Source of the DNA: an uncultured bacterium
Lineage (GTDB): Bacteria; Bacteroidota; Bacteroidia; Bacteroidales; Muribaculaceae
DNA length: 51,121 nt
Direction: 5' to 3'
Assembly (NCBI GenBank): GCA_946184715.1
Contig: CAMHGU010000001.1
Coordinates: 1 to 51,121 of the forward strand
In this document: positions 28,605 to 36,460 of the stretch, piece after piece
Layout: each line of letters begins with the position of its first letter
Position numbering within the stretch: the stretch's first letter is position 1
Notes under the pieces: model-generated
Told to the model about the DNA's origin: nothing
Seen by the model: only the letters and a program-made list of their open reading frames with translations
The model's database searches: none
Program-made: the position numbers and the translations under genes

Positions 28605-28659
28605 TATCATTGAGTTGTAAGGGCACGGCAAGGGCCGTGTCCTTACCTCGTCAATGATA
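28605..28659. terminator. Long inverted repeat between the DUF4493 operon and the barrel genes
   Basis: The outer arms TATCATTGA (28605-28613) and TCAATGATA (28651-28659) enclose a 13-bp stem with one G-T pair (28617-28629 with 28634-28646) and a 4-base loop. There is no T-run after it, so it may act as a terminator, an mRNA-stabilising 3' end, or a regulator site just before the next promoter. Confidence 0.5.
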
Positions 28660-28675
28660 TGTCATAAACTTTTGC

Positions 28676-28683
28676 TAACTTTG
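28676..28683 (+). promoter_or_regulatory. -7 box of the barrel/PCMD operon promoter
   Basis: TAACTTTG matches TAnnTTTG. Transcription would start near 28688, so the in-frame codon at 28683 cannot be the start, which supports ATG 28725 for the next gene. No clear -33 TTTG was seen. Confidence 0.62.
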
Positions 28684-28724
28684 TGGCCGCAAAACCAAGT
28701 AAATCAATATCCAGCCATCGAGAG

Positions 28725-29555
28725 ATGAAAATACTACATTATATATATAGGGTCGCGCTGTGGAGTCTCGCGCTTCTGCCGCTTTCGGCCCGGGCGCAGG
28801 AAGCCGCGCAGCTTATATCGCCATTGCCCGTCGATAGCGTGGCGCTCGCTGCCGATACCCTTGCCGCCGCTCCGGCCAAGGAGCTGCCCAAGTTCAATCG
28901 TGGCATTAAGCCCAGGGTGTTTGTGCCCAAAGGACAGATTGTGGCCGGCTTCAATGCCAACTTCAGCCAGTCCAATCAGAACAACTATCAGTTTTTCATC
29001 ATCGAAAGCGTGAACGGCAACACCGGCTCTATGAAAATCTCGCCATGGTGCATATATATGTTCCGCGACAATCTCGGTGCCGGCGGCCGTGTGGCCTACA
29101 CCCGCTCGCGCACTAAGATGGATAAAGCCAATGTGATATTCGACACCGAGACCAAGTACAGCGTCGACGACCTCTACAGCATCTCGCAGTCGCTATCCAC
29201 GATGGCGGTGATGCGCGCCTACATCAACTTGGGCAACAGCACCCGCTTCGGCATCGTGGCCGATGTGCAGCTCGAGTACTCCCACAGCACCGCCAAGATG
29301 ACCAACGGTCAGGGCATGGACTTCACCGGCTCCTATGCCACTACCAACGCCTTCAACCTCGGCGTTGCCCCCGGCCTCGTGATGTTTCTCAACAACTACT
29401 CGGCCATCGAGGTCAACGTCGGGATGCTCGGCCTCGGCTTCAAGAAGACCAATCAGCTCACCAATCAGGTGCGCGTGCAAGATATGCGCTCCACGGTGGC
29501 CAATTTCAGTATTAACCTCTTCTCCATCTCTATCGGGATGTCGTTCTATCTGTAA
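28725..29555 (+). CDS. Predicted outer-membrane beta-barrel protein (first of two sisters)
   Basis: A 276-residue protein with a signal peptide (about 1-23, ending SARAQ) and a short Ala/Leu-rich linker. From about residue 60 onward, alternating hydrophobic/aromatic strands (IVAGFNANFSQS, GAGGRVAYTRSR, RFGIVADVQLEYSH, NFSINLFSISIGMSFYL) end in a terminal Leu after FY. This is typical of a small outer-membrane barrel of 8-12 strands. It shares size, layout and the ending NxFNINF/INLFSISIG with the next gene, which overlaps it by one base (TAATG). The function is unknown; the location suggests export or anchoring of the neighbouring lipoproteins. Confidence 0.75.
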   Translation: MKILHYIYRVALWSLALLPLSARAQEAAQLISPLPVDSVALAADTLAAAPAKELPKFNRGIKPRVFVPKGQIVAGFNANFSQSNQNNYQFFIIESVNGNTGSMKISPWCIYMFRDNLGAGGRVAYTRSRTKMDKANVIFDTETKYSVDDLYSISQSLSTMAVMRAYINLGNSTRFGIVADVQLEYSHSTAKMTNGQGMDFTGSYATTNAFNLGVAPGLVMFLNNYSAIEVNVGMLGLGFKKTNQLTNQVRVQDMRSTVANFSINLFSISIGMSFYL

Positions 29556-30475
29556 TGTCTATGAAACGAATAGCCAATATCCTGATAATGATGCTTATAG
29601 CAGCTATGGGTGCTGCCCTGGCAGCTCCGGCCGAGAGCGACAGCATCACCCGCGTGCGCGATAAGATTGTGATGCCGTGGTTCCCTTCCAAGGCTAAGGT
29701 GATACGGACTGAGGACGATGTGGAGCAGGTGCTCGTGGGTAACGACACCGTCGATATGGTGCTCCCCGTGTTCAACTACGGCCGCTACGACCGCCATCTC
29801 TCCAACTATCTGTATATCCCCAAAGGCTCCTGGTCGTTCGGCCTTATGGCCTCCTACGGCAGCCTCAACAGCAACGATATGTCGCTGCTCAATATGGTGG
29901 GCGAGTTCAACTTCGGCGGCAACGCCTTCTCTATCCGCCCTTACGGCAGCTACTTCTTCCGCAGCAACCAGTGTATCGGTATGCGCTTCAACTACACCAA
30001 TTGGCATGCCGACCTCAAGTCGCTCAAGATCGACTTCATCGACGACCTCAACCTCGACATCCACAATGTGCTCTACGACAGCAAGGGCTACTCGATGTCG
30101 GTGTTCTACCGCAACTATATCGGTCTCGACCACGGCAAGCGCTTCGCCATCTTCAACGAGGTGGACCTCTCCATAGGCGGCGGCAACGGCAAGTTTGTGC
30201 GCTACTATAGCGACCTGCCGCGCGACACCCGCACCTCCACCTTCGACCTCCGCCTCAACTTCTCGCCCGGCGTGTCGGTGTTCTTCCACGAGAATGTGGC
30301 GTTCAACGTGTCGTTTGGCGTGTTCGGTATCTACTACACCCACGGCCGTCAAACCACCTACAAGACTCTCAGCGACGGCACCATAGAAGAGGAAACGGGC
30401 ACCCGCAACGCCAGCGGCGCCAATTTCAAGTTCAATCTCTTCAACATCAACTTCGGCATCGCAGTTCATATATGA
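29555..30475 (+). CDS. Predicted outer-membrane beta-barrel protein (second of two sisters)
   Basis: A 306-residue protein with a signal peptide (about 1-24, ending ALAAP). The segment YLYIPKGSWSFGLMASYGSLNSN parallels the VFVPKGQIVAGFNANFSQSNQN segment of the preceding protein. Further amphipathic strands (MVGEFNFGGNAFSIRPYGSYFF, CIGMRFNYTNW, STFDLRLNFSPGVSVFF) end with FNINFGIAVHI. The two barrels are probably ancient duplicates. ATG 29555 overlaps the previous stop by one base; ATG 29561 is an alternative. The next lipoprotein gene starts 22 bases downstream. Confidence 0.74.
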   Translation: MSMKRIANILIMMLIAAMGAALAAPAESDSITRVRDKIVMPWFPSKAKVIRTEDDVEQVLVGNDTVDMVLPVFNYGRYDRHLSNYLYIPKGSWSFGLMASYGSLNSNDMSLLNMVGEFNFGGNAFSIRPYGSYFFRSNQCIGMRFNYTNWHADLKSLKIDFIDDLNLDIHNVLYDSKGYSMSVFYRNYIGLDHGKRFAIFNEVDLSIGGGNGKFVRYYSDLPRDTRTSTFDLRLNFSPGVSVFFHENVAFNVSFGVFGIYYTHGRQTTYKTLSDGTIEEETGTRNASGANFKFNLFNINFGIAVHI

Positions 30476-30497
30476 TAAGCCTTTTCAGCTCAATGTT

Positions 30498-32078
30498 ATG
30501 AATAAACGTATCCTATATATATATATGGTCATCGCCGCGGCGGCTATCGCGGCCCTGAGCGGTTGTATCAAGAACGATATCCCGTATCCCCGCGATCAGC
30601 TCAACTTCCTGGAGTTTGAAGCCGAAGGACAATCGTCATCAGCCGAAATCGACACCAAGAACTGCATTGTCACCGTCAATCTGCCGGAGCAGTCCAATCT
30701 GCGCCGCGTGGCCGTGGCTTCCTATAAACTCAGCGAGGGTGCCGAGGTGGTAAGCCCCGACCTCTCGTCGCCGCTCGACCTGCGTGAGAACGTCAAGGTG
30801 CTCCTGCATCGCTACTACGACACCGAGTGGATCATCAGGGCCAACCAGCCCATCGCGCGCTGCTTCGTGCTGCCCAATCAGGTGGGTACCTCCGTCATCG
30901 ACGTGCCCGGCAAGCGCGTGGTGGCCTATGTGCCCAAGACTGCCGACCTTAGGGCCCTCGAAGTGGACACCATCAAGCTCGGCCCCGCCGACGTCACCAC
31001 CGTGTCGCGCAATCTGAACCATCAGATTGTCGATTTCTCCTTGCCGCTGCGCCTTACCGTCAGCTACCACGACGAAGTGGAAATCTGGACTATCTACGTG
31101 CAGACCACCGACGTCAACGTATCCACCAGCCGCGTCGATGCCTGGAGCCGCGTAATCTGGGCCTATGGCGAGGGTAAAGCCGGTGCCGACAATGGTATCC
31201 GCTATCGCGAGCAGGGCCAGGAAGAGTGGATTACCGTCGATGCCGCTTCGATTACTCACAGCGGCGGTTCCTTCACCGCCCGCATCAATAGCGTCAAGCC
31301 CGAAACCGCCTATGAGGTGCAAGCCTACTCGGGCGAGGAGCTCGGCGAGATAGTCACTGTGACCACACAAGGCCTCTTCACCATTCCCAATATGGACTTC
31401 GACGACTGGAGTCTCAACGGCAAGATCTACCAGCCGTGGGCCGAAGGCGCCGAGGCGTTCTGGGACACCGGCAACCGCGGTGCCACCACGCTCGGCGACA
31501 GCAACACTATCCCCGGCAACATCACTTGGGACGGCGCAAGCGGCCGCAGTGCGATGCTGCAAACCAAATTCGTGGGCATCGGGGTGGTAGGTAAGCTCGC
31601 CACCGGCAATATCTACACCGGCGAATTCGTGCGCATCGATGGCTCCAACGGCGTGCTCAACTTCGGCCGCCCCTTCACCGGCCGCCCCACGCGCCTCAAC
31701 GGCTATATGAAGTACACCACGGCGCCCATCTCCTCTACCAATTCCGACCTCGCATATATGAAAGGCCAGCCCGACACGGCCCATATCTACATCGCCCTGA
31801 CCGACTGGGAAGCGCCCTTCGAGATACGTACCAACCCCAAGAATCAGCACCTCTTCGACATCAAAGACGAGCATATCATTGCCTACGGCAACATGCAGTG
31901 GGGCTCCAACGTGGATGAGTTCACACAATTCACCATCCCGCTCGAGTATCGCGCCACCAATCGCGTGCCACGCTATATCCTCATCGTGGCCGCCGCGTCG
32001 AAGTACGGCGACTTCTTCACCGGTGCCGACGGCGCCTGCCTCTGGGTGGACCATTTCTGGTTCGATTGGGACTACTGA
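30498..32078 (+). CDS. PCMD-domain lipoprotein
   Basis: A 526-residue lipoprotein, lipobox LSGC (Cys23). The N-terminal part (about 30-215) is a beta-rich region without the DUF4493 pattern. It is followed by an FN3-like segment (about 215-295, ending IVTVTTQG). The PCMD domain (about 298-526) contains NMDFDDWS, FWDTGNRG, GVLNFGRPFTGRPTRLNGYMKY and the terminal WVDHFWFDW. It is co-transcribed with the two barrel proteins. The PCMD domain is homologous to that at the end of the 26417-28555 protein, which ties the two transcription units together functionally. Confidence 0.86.
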   Translation: MNKRILYIYMVIAAAAIAALSGCIKNDIPYPRDQLNFLEFEAEGQSSSAEIDTKNCIVTVNLPEQSNLRRVAVASYKLSEGAEVVSPDLSSPLDLRENVKVLLHRYYDTEWIIRANQPIARCFVLPNQVGTSVIDVPGKRVVAYVPKTADLRALEVDTIKLGPADVTTVSRNLNHQIVDFSLPLRLTVSYHDEVEIWTIYVQTTDVNVSTSRVDAWSRVIWAYGEGKAGADNGIRYREQGQEEWITVDAASITHSGGSFTARINSVKPETAYEVQAYSGEELGEIVTVTTQGLFTIPNMDFDDWSLNGKIYQPWAEGAEAFWDTGNRGATTLGDSNTIPGNITWDGASGRSAMLQTKFVGIGVVGKLATGNIYTGEFVRIDGSNGVLNFGRPFTGRPTRLNGYMKYTTAPISSTNSDLAYMKGQPDTAHIYIALTDWEAPFEIRTNPKNQHLFDIKDEHIIAYGNMQWGSNVDEFTQFTIPLEYRATNRVPRYILIVAAASKYGDFFTGADGACLWVDHFWFDWDY

Positions 32079-32108
32079 CGTGCATAGCCCTTTCTTGACA
32101 ATACCCGA

Positions 32109-32141
32109 GCCAGCCCCGCCGCATCCACGGTGGGGCTGGCC
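32109..32141 (+). terminator. Hairpin after the PCMD gene, probable terminator
   Basis: A 12-bp stem with one G-T pair (GCCAGCCCCGCC with GGTGGGGCTGGC) and an 8-base loop, 31 bases after the stop. No T-run follows, so termination is not certain. The rest of the 320-base gap 32079-32398 holds the promoter of the next gene and a leader of about 110 bases. Confidence 0.5.
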
Positions 32142-32254
32142 GGTTAATAGGCTCACAGCATCAGCCTGTTGCGCTCAGCGAAGGGCGGTAGAGCTGAAAA
32201 TTGGGCTATTTTTCGGAAAAATTGGCAAAAGGGCGAACTTTTTTGGCAAAATTC

Positions 32255-32285
32255 TTTGGTATATCAGATTGATGTTGTACTTTTG
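32255..32285 (+). promoter_or_regulatory. Promoter of the dockerin-tailed protein gene
   Basis: TTTG (32255-32258), 19 bases, then TACTTTTG (32278-32285): both Bacteroidota promoter boxes match at normal spacing. Confidence 0.78.
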
Positions 32286-32398
32286 TGCCGTAAACCTATG
32301 TTTTACAGCAAGAATTTGTTGTTGTGCCCCGGAAGCCTCAATTGGGGGAGGCGCCGTCAAGTACAGCAGCTATGTTTAATATGTTATAGTAAAAGCCT

Positions 32399-34156
32399 AT
32401 GAAGAAATTTACTTTATTTGCTGCAGCAGCTATCGTAGCTCTCACGGCTTCGGCCAAAGGCGATGCTTTGAGCATCAAGAGCGCGGTTGCTATGAACGGC
32501 GAAGCATCGGTGAAGAAGATTGAAGCCGGAGCTACGCTTAAAGCTACAACGAAATCCGACTTCAACATCACTCGCGAAGGTCGCAAAGCCACCAAGGCCA
32601 TCACTCCCAAAGCTGATGATGCCACTCCCACAGTCATCACCGAGCAGCCCGAAGGCGAACTCGTGCAATATGAGCGCGATGGATTCAATTGGGTTTATTC
32701 TAATGGTATTTCGCGCTACCTCCAAGCGGGAATCACCGATGTAGTTTATTCAGAGGATGATAATAGAGTATGGCTGAAAGACCCCCTTTCGTTTATCTCA
32801 AACGGTGCTTGGATTGAAGGTGAAGCAGTAGATGGCGGTTCTACGCTGAAATTCCGTACCGGGCAATTTTTGTCGTGGAACGAAAGCGAACAGTATGGTA
32901 TTTGTGTTGGATTCTATGTCCCGAATCAGAGCCCTACTACTGTTGCTTCCATTGCTGCCCTTGACACCGAAGAGGAATATATTACATTTACAATCGATGG
33001 TAATGTGATAAAGCCGAGTGGAGCCTTAGCCGCAAAGGATGCTGCGACTAATAATTATGGTATGCCAACTGAAGGAAAAATGCTCGGAGGATACTGGAAC
33101 GACGATCTTTCACCGGTTGGTTATTATTTTGATTGGGGTACGACACTTACAGAGTATGTAGCTCCCACCGATCCGATTGTCGTTCTGCCCGATGGACTTG
33201 AGACTGAAGAGTTTAACCTTACAGGTAATACCGATAGCGGTGCACTCTCGCAGAAGATCAATGTGGCTTTTGACGGCAGTGATGTCTATATCCAGGATTT
33301 CTCCGGTTTCTTCCCGGAGGGTTGGATTAAGGGTACTATCGGCGAAGATGGAACTACAGTGAAGTTTGGGCCTCAGTATCTCGGTTTATACATGGATAAG
33401 CATGTTATGTATCTTGTGGGTGCAACCTACGATCAGAGCGCTGGTAGTTTATTGCTCACCGAGGATAGCGGCTTCGAGTTTGAATACGATGCCGAGGCCC
33501 GCACTCTCAGCCAGACTACCGGCTATATTCTCGTCAATGGAAGCAAGGATGATTTAGGCTACTATGCTTACGCCTATGATCTCTTCATCTCCAATGAAGG
33601 CCCGGCCACTCCGGCAGCTCCCACCATCCTCAGCTGGACGGCCTACGATGAGGCTACCGGTAGCGGCTCGATGACTGTGCAGATGCCCATCATCGACACC
33701 GAGGGCAACGCCCTGCTTATACAGAAACTGCAGTACAAGCTGTATTCGGATATCGAGCGCGACACCACCGCCGTAACCGCAGGCTTCACGCTCTCCAACG
33801 TTGAGCAGTTTGACAACACGAGCCTCAAGCTTACCTTCACCACCGATGCCACTACCGTTGATTTCAACAATGTGGGCTTCAGCGCCATCTACAACGGTGG
33901 TCTCGAATCGCACGAATCGGAAATCGCTTGGTATCACATCAAGGACTACGCTCCCACGGCCACTGTCGGTGACCTGAACAACGACGGCTCGATCGATGGT
34001 AACGACGTGTCGGCTCTCCTCGAGATGGTTCTCGCCGGCGGCGTGAGCGATGAGCAGATGGGCGCGGCCGATGTCACCGGCGATGGAAGTGTCGATGGTA
34101 ACGACGTGTCGGCTCTCCTCGAGGTAGTTCTCGCCGGCGGCGGCTCTGGCGAATAA
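32399..34156 (+). CDS. Secreted protein with C-terminal dockerin-like tail
   Basis: A 585-residue exported protein with signal peptide ending TASAK (about 1-19). The body is beta-rich, with an N-terminal VITEQPEGELVQY segment and a later DVYIQDFSGFFPEGWIKGTI ... FGPQYLGLY block, both matching the 34381-36093 protein. The last 65 residues are two dockerin type I-like EF-hand repeats, DLNNDGSIDGNDVSALLEMV and DVTGDGSVDGNDVSALLEVV, with Ca-binding Asp/Asn spacing. No cohesin gene is seen in the window. The central part (about 32690-33420) is more AT-rich than the end. The gene has its own promoter and terminator, so it is a single-gene unit. The function of the body is unknown. Confidence 0.85.
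   Translation: MKKFTLFAAAAIVALTASAKGDALSIKSAVAMNGEASVKKIEAGATLKATTKSDFNITREGRKATKAITPKADDATPTVITEQPEGELVQYERDGFNWVYSNGISRYLQAGITDVVYSEDDNRVWLKDPLSFISNGAWIEGEAVDGGSTLKFRTGQFLSWNESEQYGICVGFYVPNQSPTTVASIAALDTEEEYITFTIDGNVIKPSGALAAKDAATNNYGMPTEGKMLGGYWNDDLSPVGYYFDWGTTLTEYVAPTDPIVVLPDGLETEEFNLTGNTDSGALSQKINVAFDGSDVYIQDFSGFFPEGWIKGTIGEDGTTVKFGPQYLGLYMDKHVMYLVGATYDQSAGSLLLTEDSGFEFEYDAEARTLSQTTGYILVNGSKDDLGYYAYAYDLFISNEGPATPAAPTILSWTAYDEATGSGSMTVQMPIIDTEGNALLIQKLQYKLYSDIERDTTAVTAGFTLSNVEQFDNTSLKLTFTTDATTVDFNNVGFSAIYNGGLESHESEIAWYHIKDYAPTATVGDLNNDGSIDGNDVSALLEMVLAGGVSDEQMGAADVTGDGSVDGNDVSALLEVVLAGGGSGE
33993..34143 (+). repeat. Near-identical direct repeat coding for the two dockerin units
   Basis: A block of about 52 bases at 33993-34044 recurs at 34092-34143 (99-base period, 33 codons). 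I count only a few mismatches (ATGGTT versus GTAGTT). The match is at DNA level, beyond what the protein motif requires. Confidence 0.85.
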
Positions 34157-34189
34157 CCAAGCCTACGGCCTTAACCGTACACTATATCG

Positions 34190-34230
34190 AAGGCAGCCGC
34201 TATCTATCCCGAAAGGCGGCTGCCTTTCAT
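34190..34230 (+). terminator. Terminator after the dockerin-tailed gene
   Basis: A perfect 11-bp stem, AAGGCAGCCGC (34190-34200) with GCGGCTGCCTT (34216-34226), followed by a short T-rich stretch. Confidence 0.75.
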
Positions 34231-34277
34231 TTGCAAAGAAAAATGCCGAAAAATATTGTTAATCGAAATGTTTTTGC

Positions 34278-34285
34278 TATATTTG
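34278..34285 (+). promoter_or_regulatory. -7 box of the promoter for the 34381 gene
   Basis: TATATTTG matches TAnnTTTG, with ATTG 19 bases upstream (34255-34258) as -33 box. The leader would be about 90 bases. Confidence 0.7.
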
Positions 34286-34380
34286 CGGCATAAATTGTAA
34301 TCAACGCTGCTCGTCGGCATATCTTATAGGCTATAGGTGCCGCGGCAGTAATTCTATTAATCCCAAACATAACCAAGCCT

Positions 34381-36093
34381 ATGAAAAAACTTTTACTCTC
34401 TCTCGTAGCTGTAGCCCTCGTGGCAATGTCAGCATCGGCCGCAAAGGTCAGCTTCAAGCCGACCCACAACGCCGGCCAGGCCACCACAGCCGTTAAGAAG
34501 GCTCCCAAGATGAATGTGGAGAAAGCTCGCTCGCTCAAGAAAGCCGGCCTCAAAGCCGCTGAGGATTTCCCTATCATCACCGAAGCTCCCGAAGGCACCA
34601 CAGAGTACATCTTTAAGCGTACAGGTAGTGCCACCCTCGTTTATTTCATTTGGTCGATGGAGACCGTACAGGACAATATGGCACTTCGCGCCTACGTTGA
34701 CCTCGCCAATATGAAGGTGTATATCAAAGACCCCGTGTCCAATTACGCTACCGGCGCTTTAGTAGAGGGCAACATCTTGGTTAAAGATGGCCAGTATTTC
34801 CTCGAAGTGCCCCTCGGCCAGAATCTTCTCTATAGCGAGGACTATGACGCCGCCACTCAGCTTTGGTTCCTCAATGGTGTGGAAGTGGAGGAAGACGGCG
34901 AAACTTATATTTCGTATGAAGTGGACCGCACCACAGTCAGCGCCGTATATTCGCTTGACCTGACTACTATGACGGTGGAGCTGCTCGGTGGCAGCAATGC
35001 TGAAGGTGAGGTCAAAATGCAGAGCGAGATGTTCGTGCTCGGCTCCGTATGGAGCGACGACGACTCCTGGACCGGCTACAGCGACTGGGATTCGGAGTAC
35101 ACTCTCTTCAACGACAAGCCGGTGGAAGGCCCCGCCGAGACTCTCGAGCCTGAAACTTGGTACGTAAGCGGCACAAGCTACTCCGGCGATGCTGTTACCT
35201 ATCCTTGCAATGTGGTAATCGATGGTGCCGACATCTACGTCCAGGGCGTGATGGCCGACCTTCCCGAAGGCTGGATTAAGGGTACTATCGAAGACGGCGT
35301 TGCCACATTCGCAGGTCCCCAGTATATGGGTATCACCGAGGGCAACTGGTTTATCTACGCCACCGGCGCTACCGATGGTGAGGAAGACGACTTCGAATTA
35401 GCCAATCCTATCACCTTCGCCTACGATGCCGAGGCCAAGTGCCTGACGCTCGAGAACGACTACCTGCTCTTCAACTGCTCCGATACCGACATCGATGGTT
35501 ACGACCTCCTTGCCAACGGCACCACCATCTCCTTTATCGAAGATAAGGAAGCCATGCCCGCCGCTCCCGAGTTCTCTTACGTAGGTGACTATGATCCCGA
35601 CTACGGTTATGGCTACGCAAGCATCTATCAAGAAGCTGTGGATGAAGATGGCAACCTGATTCTGCCTGACAAGCTCTACTATCAGTTCTGGAAAGAGGAA
35701 GGCAACGAGAAGAGCATCGTTGAGTTTAACCCCGACGAATATATGTATCTTATCGATCCTATGACCGAGATCCCCTACGCCTTCAGCGACGATTATGACT
35801 TCAACAACTTTGGTAATGACAAGACCATCTACCTCAACTTCGACTACAGCAGCTGGGACGGCATCGGTGTTCAGGCTATCTACTACGGTGGCGACGTGCG
35901 CACCGAGAGCAAGATCACTTGGTACGAGCTCTCCGGCGTTGAGGATGTCACCGCGGCTAAGAGTGTCGCTTCGGCTATTTACTACGACCTTACCGGTCGC
36001 CGCGTGGCTAAGCCCGCTCAGGGTGGTGTGTACGTGAAGAGCGTGAAGTACACCGACGGTACTGCTAAGAACTTCAAAGTGCTTGTGAAGTAA
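34381..36093 (+). CDS. Secreted protein with type IX sorting-like C-terminus, paralogue of the dockerin-tailed protein
   Basis: A 570-residue exported protein with signal peptide (about 1-20, ending ASAAK). The body parallels the preceding gene: IITEAPEGTTEY near the start and later DIYVQGVMADLPEGWIKGTI followed by FAGPQYMGI. The end differs: after SGVEDVTAAK come IYYDLTGRRV, GGVYVKSVKY and a Lys-ending strand. This is a short type A sorting-domain-like tail, also common in Prevotella/Muribaculaceae-type proteins. The protein is acidic throughout. It is a single-gene unit with its own promoter and a strong terminator. The function is not known; possibly extracellular binding. Confidence 0.83.
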   Translation: MKKLLLSLVAVALVAMSASAAKVSFKPTHNAGQATTAVKKAPKMNVEKARSLKKAGLKAAEDFPIITEAPEGTTEYIFKRTGSATLVYFIWSMETVQDNMALRAYVDLANMKVYIKDPVSNYATGALVEGNILVKDGQYFLEVPLGQNLLYSEDYDAATQLWFLNGVEVEEDGETYISYEVDRTTVSAVYSLDLTTMTVELLGGSNAEGEVKMQSEMFVLGSVWSDDDSWTGYSDWDSEYTLFNDKPVEGPAETLEPETWYVSGTSYSGDAVTYPCNVVIDGADIYVQGVMADLPEGWIKGTIEDGVATFAGPQYMGITEGNWFIYATGATDGEEDDFELANPITFAYDAEAKCLTLENDYLLFNCSDTDIDGYDLLANGTTISFIEDKEAMPAAPEFSYVGDYDPDYGYGYASIYQEAVDEDGNLILPDKLYYQFWKEEGNEKSIVEFNPDEYMYLIDPMTEIPYAFSDDYDFNNFGNDKTIYLNFDYSSWDGIGVQAIYYGGDVRTESKITWYELSGVEDVTAAKSVASAIYYDLTGRRVAKPAQGGVYVKSVKYTDGTAKNFKVLVK

Positions 36094-36125
36094 TTCACTC
36101 CACTCAGTCACTACACTAATAGAAT

Positions 36126-36160
36126 GGTGGCGCTCCCGCATCGGGGCGCCACCTTTTTTT
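36126..36160 (+). terminator. Rho-independent terminator after the 34381 gene
   Basis: GGTGGCGCTCCC pairs with the GGGGCGCCACC arm (one mismatch), short loop, then TTTTTTT. It begins 32 bases after the stop. Confidence 0.9.
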
Positions 36161-36223
36161 CCTGACCTCGCCGATGGGATACCCGAGCACCCTCATCGCG
36201 CGAAGCGCGTGGCCTTCCATTAA

Positions 36224-36344
36224 CCCCGCCCTATGCGAGCGCAGCGAGTCAGGGCGGGGATTACGGTTGTGTTGCGAGGATGAAAAAACCTCGCAGAGGT
36301 TTAAGATTGTTAGCCCCGCATTGACGCGCAGCGGCTATGTGGGG
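36224..36344. repeat. Cluster of inverted repeats (REP-like)
   Basis: Within the 367-base gap 36094-36460. CCCCGCCCT (36224-36232) pairs with AGGGCGGGG (36251-36259). GCGAGG (36274-36279) pairs with CCTCGC (36289-36294). The alternative AAACCTC (36286-36292) pairs with GAGGTTT (36296-36302). CCCCGCA (36314-36320) pairs with TGTGGGG (36338-36344) through one G-T. No gene is seen here. Confidence 0.7.
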
Positions 36345-36444
36345 TCACGGTGGTCACCCACATCGGCAACGGCTTGGTGGCGATAATTCGGGCTCTGTGA
36401 TGGTTATGCCGGCGTCACCTCTTTTTTGGTTGACGAAAATGTAG

Positions 36445-36452
36445 TAACTTTG
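36445..36452 (+). promoter_or_regulatory. -7 box of the Ca2+-ATPase promoter
   Basis: TAACTTTG matches TAnnTTTG and ends only 8 bases before the ATG at 36461, so the mRNA would have almost no leader. A possible TTTG lies at 36425-36428 (spacing 16, short). Confidence 0.62.
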
Positions 36453-36460
36453 TGCCTGTA

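Noticed and set aside
30514..30526. TA dinucleotide run in the signal peptide of the PCMD lipoprotein (also 28740-28749) as a phase-variable switch
   Set aside because: Similar short TA runs occur in other genes here (about 226-236 in the PBP gene and 42899-42909 in the phosphatidyltransferase gene), and 6.5 units is short for slippage. It looks like Tyr-Ile codon use.
30639..32156. Minus-strand open frame of 505 codons opposite the PCMD lipoprotein gene
   Set aside because: The plus-strand gene has a lipobox and domain homology; the antisense translation shows neither.
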